NCBI RefSeq assembly: GCF_002157835.1
Contig: NZ_CP020809.1
Coordinates: 4,092,001-4,156,000, forward strand
Direction of reading: 5' to 3'
DNA: 64,000 bases
Source of the DNA: Mycobacterium dioxanotrophicus
Lineage (GTDB): Bacteria > Actinomycetota > Actinomycetes > Mycobacteriales > Mycobacteriaceae
In this document: piece after piece, positions 1-9,303 of the stretch
Layout: each line of letters starts with the position of its first letter
Position numbering within the stretch: the first letter of the stretch is position 1
Translations under genes and position numbers: made by a program
Notes under the pieces: generated by a model
The model's database searches: none
The model's input: only the letters and a program-made list of their open reading frames with translations
Told to the model about the DNA's origin: nothing

Positions 1-691
1 GCCCCAGCCGCGTCACCGGTGCGCCGTTCTGGCACGTCGGCGGGACAGGAACCAGCATGTCGCCAGATGTCACCGTGATCGTGCAGTCCTCCCAGCCGGT
101 GACCGCCATGGTCAGTGGATCGATACGGTCCCCCTCCGAGGTGCGGAACAGATACATCCCGCCGCCACGCAACTGCGGCACCAACAGCGTTGGTGCACTG
201 TGGCGTTCGTAGCCATCGCCACTAGCCTGCATGGACCATTGTCGCCACACCCGCAACGACGCAGCATCACTGATCATCACCGCCACCATGTTCGATGCGC
301 CGGCATGGATCGCCGCCGATGTGGTGATCGCTCCTCGGCGCCACAGACCCGCTGCCACATCTTTACCCACGGTGCGATTGATCCGCCGGTAGTAGGCACC
401 GACACGGACGTTGACCCGCTCCGCGGCAGCGTCGATGAGTCCGGCCCCCGCCAACTTCCCGGTTGTTTCCATGGGCATCTGCGTTCCGGTGGGATAGGTG
501 CTCACCAGCGTTGCCAATCCTGCCCGCTCAGCGTCGGTGGCGTCGTCGGGGACCACCACGTCCGGTCCGAGCATCGTCACTGCGGCGCCCGCATTCACCA
601 GGCGCCGCAGATAGCCTTTCCACAGCACCTCCGGCAGGCGCGGATCCATGCCTGCACCCAGCAACGCCGCGATCGGGTCAGATCCGAGCAT
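1..691 (-). CDS. Primase-polymerase (bifunctional DNA primase/polymerase N-terminal domain), 3' end outside window
   Basis: Open reading frame of 230 visible codons that leaves the window at its 3' end. The ATG at 691 follows a good ribosome site (AGGGAG). The visible part has the layout of a prim-pol domain: a stretch LRGGGMYLF followed by TSGDMLVPVPPT near the edge, like the glycine-rich and PPT/PPS segments of plasmid and phage prim-pol proteins. Such proteins make primers at replication origins. It overlaps the end of a small gene that itself overlaps the DNA polymerase gene, so the three form one replication operon. The family call rests on motif resemblance only and the catalytic acidic residues were not pinned down. 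Confidence 0.6.
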   Translation of the reverse strand, partial: MLGSDPIAALLGAGMDPRLPEVLWKGYLRRLVNAGAAVTMLGPDVVVPDDATDAERAGLATLVSTYPTGTQMPMETTGKLAGAGLIDAAAERVNVRVGAYYRRINRTVGKDVAAGLWRRGAITTSAAIHAGASNMVAVMISDAASLRVWRQWSMQASGDGYERHSAPTLLVPQLRGGGMYLFRTSEGDRIDPLTMAVTGWEDCTITVTSGDMLVPVPPTCQNGAPVTRLG

Positions 692-890
692 TGTTGTCTC
701 CCTTGCCAAGTGAGTCACTGCTGCGCAAGTAGGGGAAGGTCAGCGGATGCACCTGCCACAGTGACCGCCGCGCGTTCAAATGTGCCCACTGCACGGCCTC
801 GTCCTGACTCGTAAAGGGTCCAACCATCCGGGGAAGATTGGGTATATTGCCGCTACGCCAGCGAATGTCGAGAATGACAGCGTCGTCCAT
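678..890 (-). CDS. Small hypothetical protein between polymerase and primase genes
   Basis: 70 residues. The ATG at 890 shares a base with the polymerase stop (TGATG), which suggests translational coupling; an alternative upstream ATG at 905 would lie inside the polymerase gene. The end of this gene overlaps the primase-polymerase start by 14 bases. The protein is mixed charge and contains WRSG, VGPFTSQDEAVQWAHLN and a basic tail. The segment resembling 'GPFTSQDEAVQWA' is like small phage proteins that modify or summarise positional data, but no family is recognised. Its job is presumably tied to replication by context. Confidence 0.7.
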   Translation of the reverse strand: MDDAVILDIRWRSGNIPNLPRMVGPFTSQDEAVQWAHLNARRSLWQVHPLTFPYLRSSDSLGKGDNNARI

Positions 891-3649
891 CAGACGTACT
901 CCCATCGCTTCCCCATCCCGTTAACGTCGACGGCCAGAAACGCCTCGATCCCTCGCTGCGCAGCCGCGCGCTGCAGGAACGGCGGCGGGGTTGCCATCAC
1001 TTGGGTCAGAGCATCGGCAATCTCTTGATCCGCGACGATCTCGTCATGCATCCACAGGTGTACATGGTCGGACAAGCCCATCCGATCCAGTTCCAGGATC
1101 GAATAGTGCATCACATCAAGTGCAGACCCTTGGCAGAAATGGTTCGGTGCGATCCTCGACGCCACCTCGTTCATGCGAATTCCGTTGTCATAGAACGAGA
1201 ATTCCTGATTTACGACACGCCCCATCAGTGTGACCACCCTGCCGACGTTCTTCGACTCGTGCTTCAGAGCGTCAATGAGCCGATAAAGGGTAGGCAGACT
1301 GTCCCGGATCGCCCACGCGACTTCTTTGGCCCGATCCAGAGTCCAGCCGTACTGCAGCGCGGCTGCCTTGTGCCCCTGGCTGTACATGTCGGCAAGCATC
1401 TTGCGTTTCGCCAGTTTGCGATCGATACCGGCCATTTGGCCGACCGGTTCGTAGGGATCCTTCCCAGCTCGCATGTCGGCAAGGAACTGACCGTCACCTG
1501 ATGCCGTCGCTAGGATCACCGGCTCAATCGACTTCCAGTCCGCGCTGACCCAATCACTGGCGTCGGACACGACGATCCCGCGTGCCTCCTTCGGAAACTG
1601 CTGGATCTCCGGCTTGGATGCCGAGTTGCCGGTCAAGTACGGTCCCCGAGATCCCCACGCCGTGAAGGTGCCAGCATCAGTGGTCACACACCAGACGTCG
1701 GCACGGCCACCGCCAGGTAGCGACATCGGCCCCTCTGCGATCTGCACATCGGTGAAGTTCCATACCTCGACCAGCCCACCACACATGCGAGGCAACACTC
1801 CAAGGCGGTACATCGCCACCGCAGCTGCGGCCCCCCACTGTTCGTCGAAAGAGTGTGGCGGGGCGCCCTTTTCGTGACAGAAGCCCGCACCGTTCACCCA
1901 GCCCGCCAGCTCGGCAGTCGGCGCCTCCAATGCCCACAGGAGCGGTTGATTCGGCAGCCTGCCCTGATCCCTCAGCCGATCGGCGAAGTCAGCGGAGCGT
2001 CGTTCCAGGAGCTGTTTCCGCACGATGGAGACGGATGCGCCTCCCGCCATCGCGGCACACTGTTGAAGCTCGAGTTCCTTCCTCCATGCCACCGCCGCCG
2101 CCATCGACTGGGCACCGTTAGTCCATGCCTCCGTCACCGACTTGATCGCGTCTGCGCCGAGCTGCCTGGCGATGTACGGCGGCGGGGTCAACCGAATCGT
2201 GTCAGTTTCCGTCAGCGCGTCGAGCGTTTTGAGATGTGTTTGCGCCGTTGCATCCTCAGTCACCCAACGATGCTCCGGAGTGCACGTGAAGTGCATCCCA
2301 TTCGTCAGCCGATAGGTACACACCGCCGCATCGGTGTAGCGATGCACCGCACGCACTGTGGTCCAATTCCCGTCCGCATCAAGGGTCTTGTCGCCCAGCC
2401 TGATGTCACCGACGCCGACGATGCCACGACGGGTGAGCAACCGTTGATTCTCCGGCAAGCACATGCGGCCGGTGGCGTTGGCGCCGAGGATTTTGATCTC
2501 AGGGTGCAGACGTCCTGTGGGAGCGGCGTTTTCCTTCACCTTGCAGACGTAGCCGAGGACTTTCTCGACCCCCGCGACCGTGCGGTGTGCCAGTGCCAGG
2601 TCCGATCGCAGCACCGCATCGTCGTCGGTGAATATCTTCAACGCGTCCTTGTCGGCCTTGAGCTGCCCGGTGGGGGTGGTTGGCCACGGCTGGGGCAATT
2701 CGCCACGCGCATCTAGTGCGTTGACCAGATCCCGGCCATTGCCTGGTCGGATGCCCGCGTTGGCCAGCAGCTGCGCCGCTGCCCGCGCCTGCTCCACCGT
2801 CTGTTCGCGGAACCGCTCAGGAAACTCGGTGTCGACGGCATAGCCGCGGGCGGTACGTTCCAGGACGATCCGGTTGACCTGCTGAACGTCCTCGACCACC
2901 TGCTCGGCGTCGTCGGCGTTGAGCACACCGCGACCACCCATTCCCAGGTCCGGGGTGGTCAGGTACCGAGCCGCGGTGGCCATGATTCCGGTTCCACCTA
3001 CTCCGGGGGTGCCCCACAGCCGCAGCGTCGCCACAGTGTCCGACATCGCGCCAATGGCGTACGTGGGTGTGTCGATGTCAGTGGCCCACCAGCCTTCGTC
3101 CTTCTTCAACCCCCGTACAGCGAACACTTCCGACATGGTCGTCCGGTCGTCATCCATCAGTTGGTACGCCATCGCCAGGTCTTCCAGAGTGCGTCCGGCT
3201 TTGTCGTAGGTCTTCACCATTCGGGCGGCGACCAGGGTGTCACCCAACTTTCGGATATGTGCACGGGTCATCAGCCGGTGTGCATACAGCGGCGCCACGT
3301 CGAAGCAAGCACCGTGGAATATCAACGCCGCGGCATGGTCGAAGACCTGGGCGAGAAGTTTGCGGTGCTGGGGCCGGCGTAGCGGGTCCAAAAGCAGGGA
3401 CACGGTGTCGGCGCCGAGATGAAATGCCACCGTCACGCAGGTGATCGAGAACTTGTTGACGTCCAGTCCGCGTGTCTCGATGTCGGCAGCCACAGTCGAG
3501 GGTGCGGTGGAGCACAGGGCTGCGACCCATTGCGCCATCGCGTCATCGTCGGTGACCAGGTATGCACCGACGGTGTGGTCGTAAATCTGAAACTGCGCAG
3601 CCGCGACGCGACGCAGCTCGACTCGGGGGACGTCGGGTTCTGGGGACAC
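890..3649 (-). CDS. Family A DNA polymerase (PolI-like) with in-frame intein
   Basis: 919 codons, GTG start. The N-terminal part is a 3'-5' exonuclease fold: Exo I ADIET (D56, E58), Exo II FHGACFD (D117) and Exo III with Y197 and D204. The polymerase part has motif A VSADW (catalytic D704), motif B with the RxxxK...YG arrangement near 746-770, and motif C MHDE (D869, E870). An intein of 279 residues splits the conserved TGRM/S segment just before motif A. Without it the enzyme is about 640 residues, typical of phage and plasmid polymerases that lack the 5' nuclease. It heads a leftward replication operon and is divergent from the gene at 4341. It should copy the element's DNA; whether splicing is efficient is not known. 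Confidence 0.92.
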   Translation of the reverse strand: MSPEPDVPRVELRRVAAAQFQIYDHTVGAYLVTDDDAMAQWVAALCSTAPSTVAADIETRGLDVNKFSITCVTVAFHLGADTVSLLLDPLRRPQHRKLLAQVFDHAAALIFHGACFDVAPLYAHRLMTRAHIRKLGDTLVAARMVKTYDKAGRTLEDLAMAYQLMDDDRTTMSEVFAVRGLKKDEGWWATDIDTPTYAIGAMSDTVATLRLWGTPGVGGTGIMATAARYLTTPDLGMGGRGVLNADDAEQVVEDVQQVNRIVLERTARGYAVDTEFPERFREQTVEQARAAAQLLANAGIRPGNGRDLVNALDARGELPQPWPTTPTGQLKADKDALKIFTDDDAVLRSDLALAHRTVAGVEKVLGYVCKVKENAAPTGRLHPEIKILGANATGRMCLPENQRLLTRRGIVGVGDIRLGDKTLDADGNWTTVRAVHRYTDAAVCTYRLTNGMHFTCTPEHRWVTEDATAQTHLKTLDALTETDTIRLTPPPYIARQLGADAIKSVTEAWTNGAQSMAAAVAWRKELELQQCAAMAGGASVSIVRKQLLERRSADFADRLRDQGRLPNQPLLWALEAPTAELAGWVNGAGFCHEKGAPPHSFDEQWGAAAAVAMYRLGVLPRMCGGLVEVWNFTDVQIAEGPMSLPGGGRADVWCVTTDAGTFTAWGSRGPYLTGNSASKPEIQQFPKEARGIVVSDASDWVSADWKSIEPVILATASGDGQFLADMRAGKDPYEPVGQMAGIDRKLAKRKMLADMYSQGHKAAALQYGWTLDRAKEVAWAIRDSLPTLYRLIDALKHESKNVGRVVTLMGRVVNQEFSFYDNGIRMNEVASRIAPNHFCQGSALDVMHYSILELDRMGLSDHVHLWMHDEIVADQEIADALTQVMATPPPFLQRAAAQRGIEAFLAVDVNGMGKRWEYV
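1625..2461 (-). other. Intein inside the DNA polymerase
   Basis: Codons 397-675 of the polymerase. It starts with Cys (CLPE) after extein TGRM, has block B TPEH, and ends YLTGN before Ser of the C-extein, so the +1 nucleophile is Ser. The usual penultimate His is Gly, a variant seen in some active inteins. In the middle, ELAGWVNGAGF looks like one decayed LAGLIDADG motif; a second is not visible, so homing activity is probably lost. The flanking exteins rejoin to TGRMSASKPEIQQFP, the normal conserved polymerase segment. Confidence 0.9.
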
Positions 3650-4340
3650 GCGACTCAGTCAAGCAGCAGTTGCCGACATGTTTGCCTGCGCGGTTTCGAC
3701 ACGCCGATGGCGGCACTATATGGAATCTAGTGCCGCACGGTTGCCGGTCAAGATCGGCATCGCGGTGCCGGATCCGTCCGCCAATCCCACCGGCCCAGGG
3801 ACATGACAGCGCAAAAGATGCCACTGAGACGTGTGTGAAACACGTGAACTACACGGCTGCGTAGCCGGCCACCGCCGCACGCACAGAGATGGCCGCTCTA
3901 GGTGGACTGGAGCGGCAGAAAAGATCTCGCGGCCGTGATCCCACTACAGCTGTAAATGCTCGTTTTACTGCACCTTTAGTACCACCATCGAGGCATACGT
4001 AGAGGATCCTGGCGCAATTCAGGATCCTCTGATCGACCGCCAGGGAGGCCCTCAAGGGGGCGGTCCAAGCCCCCTCGCCAGAGTCGCCAGCCCGTACAGC
4101 CAGACGTCCTCGATTCCGGCGCCTTGTCGGTGCCCGCAGATACAAACGACACGCGATAACTCAACAGGGGTTGCCTGGCATCACAGTCGGCATTACAGTC
4201 GGCATTGTTGGCATCAAGTGCCGGTGACGAAAACGTGGCTGATTCGTAGTTGTGAGCAACCACAGGTTCGTACCAGCACCCGAAGCCACCGCCCACGAAC
4301 CACCCCACCACCGAAACCCGAACCACCAAGGAGGGTCCTT
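3650..4340. promoter_or_regulatory. Divergent intergenic region, no gene seen
   Basis: 690 bases between the leftward polymerase gene and the rightward gene at 4341. Antisense reading frames exist here but have poor starts and compositions. It must hold both promoters. It contains a perfect inverted repeat (4001-4030) and two tandem copies of ACAGTCGGCATT at about 4185-4206. These could be replication or operator elements; nothing decides between them. Confidence 0.5.
4001..4030. repeat. Perfect 10 bp inverted repeat upstream of replication genes
   Basis: AGAGGATCCT and its exact reverse complement are separated by 10 bases. There is no T-tract, so an operator or origin element is more likely than a terminator. 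Confidence 0.7.
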
Positions 4341-4775
4341 ATGACTGCTGCACTTGCGCCCACCGCGCCCCCGAGCTACCCCATCGCCCCGACGGCCGCT
4401 GCGCCGGCCGCACCCATGACCGCCGCGGTTCTCGACCTGGCGGCGCTCTCCGATGCGGTCGCCTCCAGCGCCGACCCCGTCGCGGTCCTCACCCAGCTGG
4501 TGCTGGCCACCGCCGCACGCTCGCGCAGCGCAGCCGAGCAGGGCCGGACTCTGTCGAATGTGAACGCCGCGATTTCCAAGACTCTCGACGCAGTGCGGAC
4601 CGCGTTGCTGGACTCAGTCGGAGGCAACGCGGGTGTCTACGCCGGATTCACGGTGACTGCCACCGCCGGCGGTCGGCAGATGGACTACAAGCGCCTCGAG
4701 GCGGAATACCCCGACATCTACGACGAGCTGGTGACCACCAAGTCGCCCGGCCGGACCCTCAAGTACACCGCCTGA
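4341..4775 (+). CDS. Hypothetical protein, first gene of rightward operon
   Basis: 144 residues. ATG at 4341 with a strong ribosome site (AAGGAGGG). The first 30 residues are Ala/Pro-rich and probably unstructured; the rest is a compact helical region followed by YKRLEAEYPDIYDEL and a short KYTA end. The tail pattern (tyrosines and acidic residues before a basic end) resembles small actinophage proteins annotated only as hypothetical. It is followed after 43 bases by another Ala/Pro-rich protein with its own ribosome site, so both are likely co-transcribed. No function is recognised. Confidence 0.8.
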   Translation: MTAALAPTAPPSYPIAPTAAAPAAPMTAAVLDLAALSDAVASSADPVAVLTQLVLATAARSRSAAEQGRTLSNVNAAISKTLDAVRTALLDSVGGNAGVYAGFTVTATAGGRQMDYKRLEAEYPDIYDELVTTKSPGRTLKYTA

Positions 4776-4818
4776 CATCGCCGCCCCACCGGCAAACACC
4801 ACCAAGGAGAACACCACC

Positions 4819-5892
4819 ATGTCCGCTTCTGTACCGCCCGCCCCCAACGCGACTCCTGTTGCCCCACAAGGTCTGCAGGACATCAGCCACGGCGCTGCTG
4901 TTGCACCGGCACCCGTATCCGTAGCTCCGGCTCCCGCATACGCGATGGCCCCGATCATCCCGTTGCATGATGTGTCACACACTGCGGTGGCCCCGGTGAC
5001 TGCCTCGGAGCCATTGCCTGTGCCCGACCCTGTCGCCGTGCAGTCCACGCCGTTGACTGTGGCACCGGCGCCGGCGGCAGCCGACAACAGCGTGATTACT
5101 GGAATCGTGCCTGCCGGTCCGCCGATCGCTCCGGCTCCGGCCCCCGTTCCTCCGGCGCCCGCTGTCGCACCGCCAGCACCCGTGACCGTGCCCGTTACGG
5201 GTGTGCCTCCCGTTCAGCCATCCGCGCCGGCGCAAGAAGAGGTGTTCGCACCGTCGCCGGTCGCCGGTGGCGCTCCCCTGCCGCCGGTCATCGCGCTTCC
5301 CGACACTCCAGCGCTGCAACCCACCGCCGACACCCTGGCGCCCTCGGTCTCCAAAGCGGTTCAGACGCTGGCCGACCGGCACGGGATCGACCTGCGCACC
5401 ATTACCGGAACCGGAACCCGTGGGCGCATCGTGCGCGCCGACGTAGAAGCCGCGATCAGTGCAGCAGCTGTCGAGGCTGGAGAACAGAGCCTCAATCCTG
5501 CGCCGGAACCCGTAGCGACCCCGGCGCCGGCCGCCGTGGCCGAACAGCCGCTGGTTTCCACCCCGGTGAATCCGGTTCAGGCCATAGACATCGCGCAGGA
5601 TTCCGTGGTCGTCACACCCGTCAAGGTGCCTGCCACTGAGAATCCCGCCAATCCGAGCCCCCCGCCTGTTGCCTCTGCCGACGCCCCGCCGGATGCAGTG
5701 TTGAGCACCGTGCGGCTGCCGTTCGACTTCAGCGGCGGACGCACTCTGCAAATCGGCCCTGACAGCGACCTGGTGGCGATGGCTGCCCACGCGTTGCCCG
5801 GTCTGATGATCACCTCCGCGGTGCTGGAATTGTCCGCAGATGGTCCCGCGGTGCTGGCGACCTTCGCGACGGCAGCGGCGGTGTCGCTGTGA
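4819..5892 (+). CDS. Pro/Ala-rich protein with E3-binding-like (Lsr2-C-like) domain
   Basis: 357 residues. Start ATG at 4819 follows AAGGAG. Residues 1 to about 170 are almost only Pro, Ala and Val, a flexible linker. Residues about 175-215 contain VSKAVQTLADRHGIDL followed by GTGTRGRIVRADVEAAI. This is the helix-loop-helix of the peripheral-subunit-binding (E3-binding) fold, also used by the DNA-binding end of Lsr2-type nucleoid proteins. Another linker follows, then a C-terminal compact domain (about 290-357). There are no dehydrogenase genes around, so a DNA- or protein-binding scaffold role is more likely than a metabolic one. Its stop overlaps the next start (GTGA). Confidence 0.8.
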   Translation: MSASVPPAPNATPVAPQGLQDISHGAAVAPAPVSVAPAPAYAMAPIIPLHDVSHTAVAPVTASEPLPVPDPVAVQSTPLTVAPAPAAADNSVITGIVPAGPPIAPAPAPVPPAPAVAPPAPVTVPVTGVPPVQPSAPAQEEVFAPSPVAGGAPLPPVIALPDTPALQPTADTLAPSVSKAVQTLADRHGIDLRTITGTGTRGRIVRADVEAAISAAAVEAGEQSLNPAPEPVATPAPAAVAEQPLVSTPVNPVQAIDIAQDSVVVTPVKVPATENPANPSPPPVASADAPPDAVLSTVRLPFDFSGGRTLQIGPDSDLVAMAAHALPGLMITSAVLELSADGPAVLATFATAAAVSL

Positions 5893-6692
5893 CCGCCGCC
5901 GGGATGCTTCACAACGCATTCGACACAACCGCTGCCGGTGATGAAACAGCTGTGCCGCCGGCGCCGATTCCGCTTCGTGCGATGCCTCCGGCGCCGCCGA
6001 TGATCCGGGTCCGCATGGACTCTCTGACCCGCACCCACGATGACGGCGACGACGGCAACAGTGAAGGGCCGGAAGAAACGGTCGTCGACATGCAGCTGAT
6101 CATCGACTACACCGGAGCCCTGGCGCGGCGCACCGCCAGCTACATCCGCGACGGTCTGGTCGAACGGGTCAACCATCCTCACCGCCATCCAGGCAGGGTG
6201 ACATGTCTACGGTGCGCGGTCCTTAGTGCAGCCGAGCACCCGACCCTGGCCGCCACTCTGCTCGAAATCCTGAATCGCAGTGCTGCCCCCGCCGACGAGG
6301 ATTGGAATCTCGAGCCAGACTGCACCGACACCCGCACCATGTCGCGGCTGCGGCGTTTGGCGATCAGCTCCAACACCATGCACGACCTCTACGGGGATCA
6401 TTGGGGCCAGGTGATGCTGATGTGCCTGCGCGTCGAACGCGCAGATCTGGAGCTGTTGTCCTTCCTCACCCGCAAATATCAGCCGAGTCGTGTCTTGGTG
6501 CCGCACAGCCGGGCAGCGCTGGCCGCGCATCATCTGGCCGGCATCGTCTGCCCGCGGGTTGGCCGTGACGGTAACCCGGTAGCCGACACCGTTCGCAACG
6601 CCGTCGCGGTGCGCCTGGCCGTCACTGCCGGGAACGTCGCCGAAGGCGCGTGGCCGTCCTGGCTGGATCACCTGCCAGCACCGGCGATGTGA
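5889..6692 (+). CDS. Hypothetical protein, coupled to upstream gene
   Basis: 267 residues from a GTG at 5889 that overlaps the previous stop (GTGA). Residues 1-60 are rich in Pro, Asp and Gly. The rest is helical, with a cysteine pair in TCLRCAV near residue 104-107 and an arginine-rich centre. No enzymatic motif is visible. It sits between the E3-binding-like protein and an SF2 helicase, so a role in DNA processing is possible but is inference from position only. Confidence 0.75.
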   Translation: MTAAGMLHNAFDTTAAGDETAVPPAPIPLRAMPPAPPMIRVRMDSLTRTHDDGDDGNSEGPEETVVDMQLIIDYTGALARRTASYIRDGLVERVNHPHRHPGRVTCLRCAVLSAAEHPTLAATLLEILNRSAAPADEDWNLEPDCTDTRTMSRLRRLAISSNTMHDLYGDHWGQVMLMCLRVERADLELLSFLTRKYQPSRVLVPHSRAALAAHHLAGIVCPRVGRDGNPVADTVRNAVAVRLAVTAGNVAEGAWPSWLDHLPAPAM

Positions 6693-6789
6693 CGGCCATG
6701 GCCACCGGATCACCCCTGCCGCAGCTCAACCCGACAAGCCTGACATCACCCCGATGGATCCGTAGAGGAATCACCTGGAGGTCGGTGGC

Positions 6790-8730
6790 GTGACCCTCGC
6801 CAGTTCCACACTGACGGCGCCATTTCCGTCACCCCGACCGCATGGCGTCGCGCCGCGTGCGCTGCGCGGCTACCAGATCGAAGCGGCCGATCGTGTGACC
6901 GAGGCTTTCGCCGGCGGCGTAGAGGGACCGGCGGTTGTGCTACCCACCGGATCGGGCAAGACCACGGTGATCGCCGAGCTGGTCCGTCGCGACGTGGCAA
7001 TCGGCGGCCGGGTTCTGCTGCTGGCACATCGCAACGAACTCATCGAGCAGATGAGCGGCGCTGTGACCGCCGTGAACCCGGCAGGTCCTTCCCCGGCGAT
7101 GATCGGTGGGCCGCACCGCGGCGATCCGACTGCGCAGATCGTCTCTGCCACCGTGCAATCGCTGCAGCGCACCGCGGCGCTGTTGCGTCTGGGAAAGCGC
7201 GATCTCGTCATCGTCGATGAGGCGCACCACGCGGTGGCGACCACCTACCGCAAGGTAATTGACCATTTTCACGCACTCGGTGCACGCCGCGCCGGGTTCA
7301 CCGCCACGATGACGCGCCACGCCGCCGGCAAGAACGAGGTACCACTTCGGACCGTCTGGAGCGACGTTGTCTTCGAGCGGGACATCACCTGGGCTATCGA
7401 GAACGGGTTTCTACTGCCTCCCTATGGGGTGACCGTTGACCTACCCGACCTCGACGTGGAATCGCTGCACACCGGCGCCGGCGAAATCACTGATGACGAG
7501 GCCGCCGAAGCCATGCTGCGGACGACCACGCTCAACGCCACCGTGGAGGCAGTGCTCGAACGTACCGCCAGCTTGTCGACTATCGCGTTCGGCGCCTCAA
7601 TGGAGCACTGCCGCCAACTCACCGAATCACTGGTCGGCCTCGGCGCCACCGCGGAGATGGTGGTGGGGCCGACCACCGTTCGTGATCGCACCGCCATTTA
7701 CCGCCGATTCCGCAACGGGACCACACGGGTTCTGGTCACCGTCGATGTTCTGACTGAGGGCGCGGACTTCCCCCGCTGCGAGGCAGTCGTACTGGCCCGG
7801 CCCACGCGCAGCCAGTCTCGCCTGGTGCAGTGCGTGGGCCGGGCGCTGCGTCCGCACACGTTCGAGGACGGCCGCGTCAAAGAGCGCGCCCTGGTGGTGG
7901 ATCTGGTCGGAGCGGGATCGCTGGGCCTGATCGTGCAGACCAGGCTGGAGCCCGACCGCCGAGAGCAACCCGACGGCGACGAGGAAGGGCTCGGCTGCAG
8001 CTGTGACCAGCCGTGCAACGGGGGATGCGACCTCACTTGCACCGGTGTCGGCTGTTCATGCGACTGCAGCTGTGCGGCAACCGGTTCGGGTGTCGAGACC
8101 GTCAAGGGCAGCATCGAATGCACGTGCGAGTGCGCCTCGGTGTTCGGAGTGTGCCGCTGCGGCTGCCAGTGCGACCAGCACCGGGTCGATCCGCTCGTCA
8201 CGTTCGACCCGGTCACCGGCGAACTCACCGCTGCCGGCCCCAAGCGTCGCACCGATTCGTCCTGGTCGGTGCGTACCTCGACGATCCGCTGGACCCAGCA
8301 TCCGCGCGGACTGGTACGGCCGGTCTACCGGCAGGGCGGGTCCAAAGGCGCCATCCTGCTCGCCGACATGCGCGGAGTGTCAGGCACTGTCGCCGGAAAA
8401 GATTGGGCCTTCGGATTTTTCGACACCACGGTGCACCAGATGTTCTGGGTGGGACTCGATGGACAGTGGACCCGGCCGGGACCGGATTGTCACCTGCAGG
8501 GCATGGACCTGGCGCGCGCGGACTCACTGGCCCAACAAATCTTCTCCGGCCACATGCGTGATGTGGAACGCAGCGAGGCCAGTGGCGCACAGGTCGACCT
8601 GGCCGCCCGTCTCGGTGTCCCCGACGCACACAACCTGGACCGCCGCGACCTTTCCGACATGATCGCCCTCGCCCAAGCAGACCGCTGGCTTCCGCTGTTC
8701 GACCGCCCCACCCACACCACCGCCGCCTGA
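6790..8730 (+). CDS. SF2 DEAH helicase with cysteine-rich insertion
   Basis: 646 residues, GTG start after GGAGG. Motif I LPTGSGKT (residues 52-58), motif II DEAH (143-146), motif III TATMT, and motif VI QCVGRALRP near 347-355 define an ATP-driven SF2 helicase of the UvrB/XPB/ResIII type. Residues 403-461 hold 16 cysteines, mostly in CxC steps, unlike any standard helicase domain I know; it may bind several zinc ions or a metal cluster. The last 170 residues are an unrecognised domain with WTRPGPD and a helical end. It lies in the operon that starts at 4341. It likely remodels DNA during replication or repair of the element. Confidence 0.88.
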   Translation: MTLASSTLTAPFPSPRPHGVAPRALRGYQIEAADRVTEAFAGGVEGPAVVLPTGSGKTTVIAELVRRDVAIGGRVLLLAHRNELIEQMSGAVTAVNPAGPSPAMIGGPHRGDPTAQIVSATVQSLQRTAALLRLGKRDLVIVDEAHHAVATTYRKVIDHFHALGARRAGFTATMTRHAAGKNEVPLRTVWSDVVFERDITWAIENGFLLPPYGVTVDLPDLDVESLHTGAGEITDDEAAEAMLRTTTLNATVEAVLERTASLSTIAFGASMEHCRQLTESLVGLGATAEMVVGPTTVRDRTAIYRRFRNGTTRVLVTVDVLTEGADFPRCEAVVLARPTRSQSRLVQCVGRALRPHTFEDGRVKERALVVDLVGAGSLGLIVQTRLEPDRREQPDGDEEGLGCSCDQPCNGGCDLTCTGVGCSCDCSCAATGSGVETVKGSIECTCECASVFGVCRCGCQCDQHRVDPLVTFDPVTGELTAAGPKRRTDSSWSVRTSTIRWTQHPRGLVRPVYRQGGSKGAILLADMRGVSGTVAGKDWAFGFFDTTVHQMFWVGLDGQWTRPGPDCHLQGMDLARADSLAQQIFSGHMRDVERSEASGAQVDLAARLGVPDAHNLDRRDLSDMIALAQADRWLPLFDRPTHTTAA

Positions 8731-8749
8731 CACCGAAAGGACTATCCCT

Positions 8750-9253
8750 GTGAATCTCACCGACACCAGCCGTACCGGAGGCGACACGATGCGTGCCCGG
8801 TTGGCTGACCCGAGCTGGATCGCTGCTGCCGGACCAGCGGAACTGCGGGCCGCGGTGCACGCATTGTGCTGGCGCACAGTGCGCTCGACGATCGACGGGT
8901 TCTGCACGGACCTTCACGTCGCATCCAAAGTTCTGATCACCGCGCGTGGGGTCAAAGCCGAACTTGACGCCCGCCTGGCATTGCTGGATGCGCGCACCGG
9001 TACCGACCCCGACGAGCGAGCAGTCCTGCTGCGACGAAGCGCCAACGCGACCGAGATCGTCGCCGCCTGCGATGCCGCCGTGCAGTTCGCGCAGATGAGC
9101 GATGCCCGTTGGCCCGCCGCTAGCGATCTGGTTGCCGCAATCGCCGATCACCGTCGCCGTGTCAGCCCCGAAGACGCATGCGATGCCGACACCGCCCTGT
9201 GGCGTGTGCTCGATGACGCCGAACACCTCAGCCCGACCAGTAACGCCGCCTGA
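8750..9253 (+). CDS. Hypothetical helical protein
   Basis: 167 residues, GTG start 20 bases after the helicase stop with AAAGG upstream; a second possible start is the ATG 13 codons in. It is predicted mostly helical, with several Ala-rich segments (VAACDAAVQFAQM, ADTALWRVLDDAEH) and no membrane segment. It lies between the helicase and the WhiA-like genes in one operon. No family is recognised. Confidence 0.75.
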   Translation: MNLTDTSRTGGDTMRARLADPSWIAAAGPAELRAAVHALCWRTVRSTIDGFCTDLHVASKVLITARGVKAELDARLALLDARTGTDPDERAVLLRRSANATEIVAACDAAVQFAQMSDARWPAASDLVAAIADHRRRVSPEDACDADTALWRVLDDAEHLSPTSNAA

Positions 9254-9303
9254 CAGGCACTCCCACCCCACTACCCCACCACCACCAAATCTGGAGGCAC
9301 ACC

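Noticed and set aside
1853..2716. Long plus-strand frame (287 codons) opposite the polymerase
   Set aside because: It lies antisense to a well-supported polymerase with intein. Its translation is rich in Arg/Pro/His and has no ribosome site; it is a shadow of high GC.
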